From NCBI GenBank assembly GCA_024278345.1, contig JAJRTK010000490.1, forward strand, positions 1 to 18,321: a DNA stretch of 18,321 nt, in the 5' to 3' direction. The translations under genes were made by a program, and so were the position numbers. Position 1 is the stretch's first letter; every line of letters begins with the position of its first letter. Positions 7,735 through 13,541 of the stretch are shown here, piece by piece. The notes under the pieces were generated by a model that was not told where the DNA came from, searched no databases, and was given only the letters and a program-made list of their open reading frames with translations. Origin of the DNA: a bacterium (GTDB lineage: Bacteria > CSSED10-310 > JAJRTK01).

Positions 7735-9504
7735 CTATTGGTCGCCCTGCTTCACCCGCTCCAGTAGCTCTGGATGATCCGGAGCTAGGAGTAATCCCCT
7801 GCGATAAAGCTCCTGGACGTCTTCCATACGTCCCTCTTCTAGCGCCAGGTCAGCCTGTTCCAAAATGAGCTTGACCTTGGAGTGAACCCATCGCCGCTTC
7901 CGGGCATCCTTGGTAAACTGATGGTATTCGTTGTGGTCTGGGTATTCCTCCGCGAGCTCTTTGTACAGGGTTGCGGCAAGTTCGTAATCCTTGGTCAAAA
8001 AGGCATCCCGTGCTGCCTTTTCCTGTTTTTTGCGACGGTCAGCCCTCAGTGCCGCGGTGGCGGCAAAGGAGATTTTTTCGCGCCATCCCGCCAATTGAAC
8101 ATCGCTCGATCCCAGCAGTTCCCCTGCGTCACGAGCGAGTCTCTGGGCTTCCTGATAGCGGTCATTCCACAACTCCCATTCGGCCCTGCCCAAGTATCCA
8201 ACCCCCGTCATGGTTGTGGGCCATCTTGGAAAGAGCAGCGTAAATGCTACGACAATCGCTACGATAACGGCTAGTCCGACCCCTTTTTTTCCCACGGAAC
8301 GAAGCCACGGAGGCAGGCTCCTACGAGGCGGCGCAAAGCTGGAGGAATCTTTCTCCTCGTCCGTAAGCTCCTCCTCCCTGGTCTGGTAGGAAACTTCGTC
8401 ATAGTAAGCCTCGTGGATGACCGGTTCTGGCATGAGCAAATCGGTGTTGGCGGAAACCGCTTCTTCCTGGTCCGGCTCTTGTGAGGATTCATCCCGAAGG
8501 GGGCGATAGGCTTTGCGTGCCCGCTCACTGGACGCCTCGCCGCTGGCCTGTCCTCTCGGCGCGGCCCACCGATGATGATCGCCAAGACCAGCTTGTCCCC
8601 CTCTCTTCTCCAGATCGCCAGTGGTCCCCACGAAGGTCCGCCGCTGGGGCACCGCCGCCGAATCTGGCAACGCCCTTCCCACCGCCCGATCCCAAAGATC
8701 CTCGATGAGCTCCTGCAGGCGGTCTTCCATTTCCCCCTCAGTGAGCAATCGGCTGCTCAGGACCGCGTGAAGACCGTCCGCTACGTGAGAATAATTGACC
8801 TTCGTCTTGCCGCGTAGATAAGCCACTACCTTGGCCACCCGTGCAAGCTCCAAGATGGCGTAGGAACTGACGCCAGGCCAACCAGCCTGCTCCAGTAGGT
8901 CCGGCAGTCCCTGGAGCGCAATCTGAAGATCCTGTGGCATCCAGACCTGCTTGATGCGCCTTCGCAGATCGCTGATATCCTCCGGTAATAGCTGCCCAGA
9001 ACCCAGCATGTCGGGCTCCAAGCTTGACGACAGTTTCTCCAAGGACTCTTCGAGCTGCTCCTGGAGCACAATGGTGAACATCTCATCCCAAAGTGGGCGC
9101 GCTGGGTCATCGAGCCGAGGCAACGCTGATGGACTGGTGGTCGCCAAGATGAAGCATGGTTCTTCCATACCTGGATCGGCCTCAAGGGAAGCACGAGTCA
9201 GCACTTTACGAAATTCTCTTAGGCGCTCGGTATTGAGGTCTTCAATCAGGATTACATGGGGCAATTGCCGCCGTTTTCCACGTTTTTGAAAACGAAACGC
9301 TTCCTCTGCTCCAAACCGGTGGATCACACCATTGAATGCCCAGCCAACCGCATTTGCCAGATCCAGGGCATGTTCTCTTCCGGGGATCAACAGTGCATGC
9401 CCTCCGGCCAGGAGAGCCAACACAGCCTGCACGGCTGTAGCCGGATCACCTTCGTAAAGGGTCAAGACTTCTGAGATCAGTCTTTGTGCTTTGGCTCTGG
9501 ACAT
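7735..9504 (-). CDS. MoxR-like AAA protein with decayed P-loop, membrane anchor and TPR-like tail
   Basis: The protein has 589 residues. Residues about 24-255 follow the MoxR AAA plan: LLAGGHALLIPG (31-42) matches the segment leading into Walker A, VILIEDLN (84-91) the Walker B strand, FILATTSP (118-125) sensor 1, and GVSSYAILELARVAKVVAYL (211-230) with RGKTKVNYSHV the C-terminal MoxR lid. The GxGKT core is replaced by GREHA (42-46), so ATP hydrolysis is doubtful. A low-complexity linker (about 285-400) leads to one hydrophobic helix (409-426) and a helical TPR-like tail (430-589), presumably across the membrane. The start overlaps the end of nuoI by 28 bp with GAGG upstream, suggesting translational coupling. 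MoxR proteins usually aid metalloenzyme assembly; a scaffolding or assembly role for the respiratory subunits is inference. The gene ends with TAG. Confidence 0.65.
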   Translation of the reverse strand: MSRAKAQRLISEVLTLYEGDPATAVQAVLALLAGGHALLIPGREHALDLANAVGWAFNGVIHRFGAEEAFRFQKRGKRRQLPHVILIEDLNTERLREFRKVLTRASLEADPGMEEPCFILATTSPSALPRLDDPARPLWDEMFTIVLQEQLEESLEKLSSSLEPDMLGSGQLLPEDISDLRRRIKQVWMPQDLQIALQGLPDLLEQAGWPGVSSYAILELARVAKVVAYLRGKTKVNYSHVADGLHAVLSSRLLTEGEMEDRLQELIEDLWDRAVGRALPDSAAVPQRRTFVGTTGDLEKRGGQAGLGDHHRWAAPRGQASGEASSERARKAYRPLRDESSQEPDQEEAVSANTDLLMPEPVIHEAYYDEVSYQTREEELTDEEKDSSSFAPPRRSLPPWLRSVGKKGVGLAVIVAIVVAFTLLFPRWPTTMTGVGYLGRAEWELWNDRYQEAQRLARDAGELLGSSDVQLAGWREKISFAATAALRADRRKKQEKAARDAFLTKDYELAATLYKELAEEYPDHNEYHQFTKDARKRRWVHSKVKLILEQADLALEEGRMEDVQELYRRGLLLAPDHPELLERVKQGDQ

Positions 9505-10046
9505 TGGATCGCCTCACACTCGATTTCGCCAGCGGCCAGTCTGTTCCGGTAGCGCTGGGTATCCTTGCCAAGCTCGAGCATCCGCATTCTGTCGAGAACC
9601 TGGTCCTCCCTATTCGTCATGATGAGAGTAACGGTCTGGCTCATCTCCAAGGCATCGGTAGGACATATTTCGACGCATAAGGAACAGAGCATACACCGTT
9701 GAAGATCGACCTCAAAAGTGGGGATCAGGGCCTTTTTCTTCTTTTCCTCGAACTTTCTGCCCAGGAGCTCCTCTTTGCTGAGCTTCCGCATCTCCACGGT
9801 GAGGCAATCCACGGGACAGATTTTCACGCACTGCATACAACCGATGCAAAGATCGTCGCCATATTTATCGGGAATCAGCGCCAAGACTCCCTTTGCGCAA
9901 GAAGAGAACTCTCTTTTCTCAAAGGGGTACATCACGGTGACTGGATGGGAGAAAAAATACTTAATGGTCACGCTAGCGCCAGCTACCAGATCGCTGGGAT
10001 CAGCCATGGCGACGGCTTTGGAGAGGAATTCCTTGAGTTTGGACAT
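9477..10046 (-). CDS. nuoI: NADH-quinone oxidoreductase subunit I (two [4Fe-4S] clusters)
   Basis: An electron-transfer subunit of respiratory complex I that carries clusters N6a and N6b and relays electrons toward NuoB. It has 189 residues. Two 8Fe-ferredoxin motifs are complete: C67-x2-C70-x2-C73-x3-C77 (CIGCMQCVKIC) and C118-x2-C121-x2-C124-x3-C128 (CMLCSLCVEIC). A 40-residue lysine-rich insert separates them. The N-terminus HPVTVMYP resembles the usual NuoI membrane-docking segment. I placed the start at ATG 10046 with GAGG about 10 nt upstream; an in-frame GTG at 10097 would add 17 residues. It follows nuoD closely and overlaps the decayed MoxR gene. In most complex I operons nuoH separates D from I, but not here. 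The fold could also serve an Fpo-like or hydrogenase-type complex; NuoB, C and D next door favour complex I. Confidence 0.92.
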   Translation of the reverse strand: MSKLKEFLSKAVAMADPSDLVAGASVTIKYFFSHPVTVMYPFEKREFSSCAKGVLALIPDKYGDDLCIGCMQCVKICPVDCLTVEMRKLSKEELLGRKFEEKKKKALIPTFEVDLQRCMLCSLCVEICPTDALEMSQTVTLIMTNREDQVLDRMRMLELGKDTQRYRNRLAAGEIECEAIQCPEPKHKD

Positions 10047-10106
10047 AGCACTTAGCCTCGTTTTCTGTTGTCCGGCGGAAGGAGGGTCTCCAGCCACCGG
10101 TGCCGT

Positions 10107-11240
10107 TCAGCGATCAACCTCTCCAAGAACAATGTCGATGCTTCCGATGACTGCAACGACATCCGCGAGCAACGCTCCCCTGATCAAAACGGGTAAGGCC
10201 TGGAGATTAATGAACGAGGGGGCTCGAATCTTGACCCTGGCTGGCTGCGTTCCGCCATCGGAATAGATGTAAAACCCGAACTCTCCCCGCGGACTTTCCG
10301 TGGCATGGTAAAGCTCGCCCTTGGGCGCCTTTAGCCGCTTCGGCACCTTCCCGATGAACGGCCCGGATGGCAGTTGATCCACACACTGGCGAAGAATCCG
10401 TAGACTCTGGTTCATCTCCTCCATCCGTACGAGGTAACGTGCATAAACATCCCCCTCTTCTTGGGTTGGAATGTCGAAATCCAAGCGATCATAGATTTCG
10501 TATGGTTGCTTCCGGCGGAGATCCAAAGCAATGCCCGATCCACGAATGAGAGGACCGCTGAGCCCCCAATCAACACACTCATCGGCAGTGACAACACCGA
10601 TCCCCTTGGTGCGGCGGAGCCAAATCCTGTTCTTCGTCAAGAGCTTATGGTAGTCGGAAAGGCGTGATGGAAAAAGATCCAGAAAGGCCTCTAGATCTTC
10701 CAGCCAACCTTTTGGGAGATCGTTGGGGAGACCGCCCACACGGAAGATGTGGGTGGTCAACCGGGCGCCCCCGAAACCCTCGAACAGATCAAGGACCATC
10801 TCGCGCTCGCGAAAACAATAAAGGAAGAGCGTCAAGGCTCCAATGTCCATGGCGTGGGTCCCAAGCCAGAGCAGGTGGCTGGCCAGCCTGGTCAACTCGG
10901 CAATGATGACCCTTATGTACTTGGCACGCTCCGGTACCTCAAGCTGCAACAAGCGTTCGCAAGCCTCGACCCAGGTCAGATTCATGGCTGGCGCCGCAAT
11001 GTAGTCCAGGCGATCCGTGTAGGGGGTGAATTCCACGTAGGGCAGGTTTTCAGCGGTTTTCTCCTGTCCTCGATGCAAGTATCCGATATCGGAATCACAA
11101 TCGACGACATTCTCCCCTTCAGTCCGCAGTATGACTCGCAACACGCCATGCGTCGCCGGGTGCTGCGGGCCCATATTCAGGATAAAATCGCCTTCCTTTT
11201 CACCGGGTTCCAGGAAGGCTCCGACGGTTCCGGTTTCCAT
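10107..11240 (-). CDS. nuoD: NADH-quinone oxidoreductase subunit D (49 kDa)
   Basis: Together with NuoB it forms the quinone-binding site of complex I. The protein has 377 residues. GPQHPATHG (24-32) contains the loop whose conserved His lies at the quinone pocket, followed by GYLHRG and the long 49-kDa core, ending in the typical GSIDIVLGEVDR. The N-terminal CxxC of NiFe-hydrogenase large subunits is absent at the equivalent place, supporting complex I rather than hydrogenase. I chose ATG 11240 because GGAG lies 7 nt upstream. A TTG at 11315 overlaps the nuoC stop and would prepend a hydrophobic stretch not expected in a cytosolic subunit. It lies 71 bp after nuoC, in the same transcription unit as nuoB, nuoC and nuoI. 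Confidence 0.95.
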   Translation of the reverse strand: METGTVGAFLEPGEKEGDFILNMGPQHPATHGVLRVILRTEGENVVDCDSDIGYLHRGQEKTAENLPYVEFTPYTDRLDYIAAPAMNLTWVEACERLLQLEVPERAKYIRVIIAELTRLASHLLWLGTHAMDIGALTLFLYCFREREMVLDLFEGFGGARLTTHIFRVGGLPNDLPKGWLEDLEAFLDLFPSRLSDYHKLLTKNRIWLRRTKGIGVVTADECVDWGLSGPLIRGSGIALDLRRKQPYEIYDRLDFDIPTQEEGDVYARYLVRMEEMNQSLRILRQCVDQLPSGPFIGKVPKRLKAPKGELYHATESPRGEFGFYIYSDGGTQPARVKIRAPSFINLQALPVLIRGALLADVVAVIGSIDIVLGEVDR

Positions 11241-11311
11241 GCTCATGCTCCAACCCATCGGGACGATGGCCGAAACGGCGGACAAAGCCGCCGCCAATGG
11301 AATTCGCTGTA

Positions 11312-12478
11312 TCAATCGAAAGAATAGGGCTTGGTCTCAGTTTCCAACGGGATCTTCGCCAGCCTTTCTTGAAGAATTTCCTCCGACCGCTCTCGGAATC
11401 CTCTCCAGGGGTAGTCCTTCCGCAATGGATGACCCTCCCAGTACTGGGGCAAGAGGATCCTCCGTAAATCCGAATGCCCGTGGAAGTGAATGCCCAGCAT
11501 GTCGTAGGCCTCTCGCTCCTGCCAACCCGCGGTAGGCCAGAGGTCAGCAACGGAATCCACGGAAGGTGCCTCGGCGGGCAAGAGGACCTTGACCCTCACC
11601 CTTCGGTTGTACGGCGTGGAATACAGCTCCAAAACCACCTCGCACCGAGGCTCAGTGCCAACGTAATGTGCCCCGGTCAAGAGTGAAAGATAGTCGAAGC
11701 GCAAAGCGGCCTGGTCCCGCAGGTGCCGGCAGAGCGAATGGTATCCGCCAGACCGCACAACGATGGTATCCTCGCCGTAGCGATTGTACACGTCCGCGAC
11801 GATTTCGGAGTGCGCCGCAGCCACGTCCCGGACAAAACCGGAGGGCTCTTTTTCCGGAGCCTTGACCACCTTTTTCGGGCGCCGAACGGGCCTCTTGCGA
11901 GGAGCCGCAGTTTTTCGAGGCATCTTGGAAGCACTCACTGGCGGTTTCGCCGAAGGCTTCCTTTCCTCCAGTACAACGACCTCTTCCCCGGGCTCTGCTT
12001 CCGCGCTCTTCTCCTGGGGCAGGGCCTTTGGCGGTTCTTCAGGGGCTATAGTTCCCTTCGGGGACGCCTCTTCCGCGCTCTTCTCCTGGGGCAGGGCCTT
12101 TGGCGGTTCTTCAGGGGCTACAGTTCCCTTTGGGGACGCCTCTTCCGCGCTCTTCTCCTGGGCCTGGGCCTTTGGCGGTTCTTCAGGAGCTACAGTTTCC
12201 TTGGTGGAAGCCTCTTCCCCGGGCTTTGCTTCAACGGGGACACTTTCATTCCCGGCTGAGCCAGTTTGTTCCCCTTCGGGAGTGACCTCCTCCTCCCCCT
12301 TGATTGCTGACATGCCGCCTGCCATCTCGCTGGCTGAGGCGCTGTTGGTGTCGAGGGATTCACCGCCGACTTCTTCCTGGCTTGCCGAGTTCGAACCGGC
12401 AGAGGGCTCCTGGGGCAACTCTGTGGGGCCATCTGGCTCCACAGAGGCTCCCGCCTCCTTGTCATGCGTTTCAGCCAT
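11312..12478 (-). CDS. nuoC: NADH-quinone oxidoreductase subunit C with long acidic repeat extension
   Basis: The 30-kDa subunit of the complex I peripheral arm, with 388 residues against about 150-220 usually. The conserved core is residues about 214-388, including GWQEREAYDMLGI and WEGHPLRKDYP. Ahead of it lies a disordered extension of about 213 residues: an acidic Ser/Glu-rich part (1-88), three 24-residue repeats rich in Glu, Pro, Ala and Lys (about 89-160), and a strongly basic Pro/Lys/Arg patch (about 185-212) resembling histone-H1-like tails. I chose ATG 12478, with AAGGA 8 nt upstream; ATG 12556 would add 26 residues. An internal ATG at 11923 would give a near-normal NuoC but has no visible ribosome site. 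The extension shares a frame with the core, with no stop between. Its function is unknown; a linker or tether role is inference. Confidence 0.9.
   Translation of the reverse strand: MAETHDKEAGASVEPDGPTELPQEPSAGSNSASQEEVGGESLDTNSASASEMAGGMSAIKGEEEVTPEGEQTGSAGNESVPVEAKPGEEASTKETVAPEEPPKAQAQEKSAEEASPKGTVAPEEPPKALPQEKSAEEASPKGTIAPEEPPKALPQEKSAEAEPGEEVVVLEERKPSAKPPVSASKMPRKTAAPRKRPVRRPKKVVKAPEKEPSGFVRDVAAAHSEIVADVYNRYGEDTIVVRSGGYHSLCRHLRDQAALRFDYLSLLTGAHYVGTEPRCEVVLELYSTPYNRRVRVKVLLPAEAPSVDSVADLWPTAGWQEREAYDMLGIHFHGHSDLRRILLPQYWEGHPLRKDYPWRGFRERSEEILQERLAKIPLETETKPYSFD
11999..12214 (-). repeat. Three 72-bp in-frame tandem repeats inside nuoC
   Basis: Units begin at 11999, 12071 and 12143. The first two differ at only two of 72 positions; the third is more diverged, mainly in its last part. 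Each unit encodes 24 residues built around A-P-E-E-P-P-K-A and Q-E-K-S-A. The high nucleotide identity of two units implies a recent duplication, and copy number is likely to vary between strains. Confidence 0.95.
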
Positions 12479-12650
12479 CTGTTCCATCCTTACGCCGCAC
12501 TCGACCGTTGCGACCTTCTGACGTTGGATCTTTCTTCGCCGTTGGGAGCATATCATAGGGTGGGCTTCAGACCCGCCTACTCGTCATGCCCTTCCTTTCG
12601 GAGGAAAGGTGCTAAGCCTGTTCACTAGGTGCAACGGTGAAAAACTGGGG
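12479..12650. other. nuoB-nuoC intergenic region
   Basis: A gap of 172 bp, long for adjacent nuo genes. It holds a small hairpin on the minus strand (CCTTTC, loop ctcc, GAAAGG, around 12592-12607) without a U-tract, and an in-frame upstream ATG for nuoC at 12556. I see no convincing promoter or terminator. Confidence 0.4.
12487..12491 (-). promoter_or_regulatory. Ribosome binding site that supports the nuoC start at 12478
   Basis: The minus strand reads AAGGA at 12491-12487, eight bases before the ATG at 12478. This favours translation of the whole extension rather than starting at the conserved core. Confidence 0.6.
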
Positions 12651-13157
12651 TCAAGCCTGGCCCACAAGCTCGGGGTATTTCTGTCTGGCTACCGAATCCT
12701 TCTCGATGAGCTTTTGGAGAGCGAAAATCCCCTCCATGAGGGCTTCTGGGGTTGGAGGGCACCCGGGGATATAAATGTCTACGGGAATGATCTTATCGAC
12801 GCCTTGCAGAACCGCGTAGTTATTGAATGGGCCCCCGGCATTTGAGCAAGCGCCCATGGAGATGACCCACTTGGGCTCAGGCATTTGATCATAGAGGCGC
12901 TTCACGACTTCGGCGATTTTGAAGTTTACCGTTCCCGCGACGATCATGACATCGGATTGACGGGGCGTGGCGCGAAAGACTCCGGCTCCAAAACGATCCA
13001 GATCGAAACGTGGTGCCCCCACGGCCATCATTTCAATGGCGCAGCAAGCAATGCCAAAGGTCATGGGCCAGAGCGAAGACTTTCGGGCCCAATTGATCAA
13101 TTTGTCGGCCCGAGTCGTCAGATAATTTTCGTTGAATTGGCGATCGAGAAGTCCCAC
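12651..13157 (-). CDS. nuoB: NADH-quinone oxidoreductase subunit B (cluster N2)
   Basis: Carries the terminal [4Fe-4S] cluster N2 that reduces quinone. The protein has 168 residues. All four ligands are present: tandem C38-C39 ([11 protein letters not shown]), C104 (MGACSNAGG) and C133 (PGCPPTPE), with spacings of 65 and 29 residues as in canonical NuoB. The GTG start at 13157 gives [16 protein letters not shown], the usual NuoB N-terminus, and follows a strong GAGGGAG. The frame stays open upstream to 13298, but that part is Pro/Arg-rich and unlike NuoB. It is the first gene of the nuoBCDI block; nuoA, which normally precedes it, is absent here. NuoB-like proteins also occur in hydrogenases, but the NuoC and NuoD partners argue for complex I. 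Confidence 0.95.
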   Translation of the reverse strand: MGLLDRQFNENYLTTRADKLINWARKSSLWPMTFGIACCAIEMMAVGAPRFDLDRFGAGVFRATPRQSDVMIVAGTVNFKIAEVVKRLYDQMPEPKWVISMGACSNAGGPFNNYAVLQGVDKIIPVDIYIPGCPPTPEALMEGIFALQKLIEKDSVARQKYPELVGQA

Positions 13158-13159
13158 GG

Positions 13160-13166
13160 CTCCCTC
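13160..13166 (-). promoter_or_regulatory. Ribosome binding site that decides the nuoB GTG start
   Basis: The minus strand reads GAGGGAG at 13166-13160, two bases before the GTG at 13157 (GAGG alone is five bases away). Together with the family-typical N-terminus it rules against the longer in-frame start at 13298. Confidence 0.75.
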
Positions 13167-13541
13167 ACTTGCAAGATTGTCCAGCCTGGGAACACGGCCA
13201 AAAGCCACGAAACAGGCCAACAGATCTCCGTTGTGCCACATCCCCGGCCAGGACCTGGGAGGCGGCGGTCCTCGATTTTTAGGGGTCGGCCAGGCCAATC
13301 ACCCGTGGGGCCTCAACTGGGCCTCCGGGGCAGAGAAAAAATTACTCTAACACAAGTTTCATCAAGCGCAACCTTAGACGCTGTGACGATCCCTGGTGGA
13401 ATCCACGGGCACGTGCCTCAGTGTAGAAAAACAGCCCCCGGCGAGAAGAAAGGCGACCAGCGCCGGACGGACTGCCGGCGATGGGAGCGGACACAACGCC
13501 CAAAAAGAGGGACCAGCCAGATCCAGTCCCACTCTTCAAGG
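13167..13541. other. Long gene-free leader upstream of nuoB
   Basis: The 384 bp between the DUF3352 gene and nuoB contains no nuoA and no other credible gene in any frame. A 65-codon TTG frame on the minus strand (13342-13539) is Arg/Ser-rich and unsupported. The stretch holds a weak terminator-like hairpin (13427-13466), an AT-rich tract (about 13335-13372) with only poor promoter matches on the minus strand (TTGATG, 15 bp, TAATTT), and a GC-rich leader of roughly 180 bp before nuoB. A nuo operon promoter is expected here but I cannot fix it. Confidence 0.5.
13427..13466 (-). terminator. Weak terminator candidate after the DUF3352 gene
   Basis: CCGGCG (13461-13466, minus strand) pairs with CGCCGG (13438-13443) around a 17-nt loop, with five T's (complement of 13427-13431) six bases later. 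The stem is short and the loop large, so support is modest. Position, about 75-115 bp after the stop, is reasonable. Confidence 0.3.

Noticed and set aside
11784-12521. Long plus-strand frame opposite nuoC
   Set aside because: It is a Ser/Gly/Phe-rich mirror of the repeat-containing extension; the NuoC core and ribosome site fix the coding strand as minus.
13158-13298. N-terminal extension of NuoB starting at 13298
   Set aside because: The added residues do not resemble NuoB, whereas GTG 13157 has a strong GAGGGAG and gives the family-typical N-terminus.
13390-13430. Sigma-54 promoter around GGCACGTGCC upstream of nuoB
   Set aside because: The GG element is present but no GC element lies at the required spacing.
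13342-13539. 65-codon minus-strand frame upstream of nuoB as a possible nuoA
   Set aside because: It is Arg/Ser/Gly-rich with no three-helix hydrophobic pattern or NuoA signature, starts with TTG and lacks a ribosome site.
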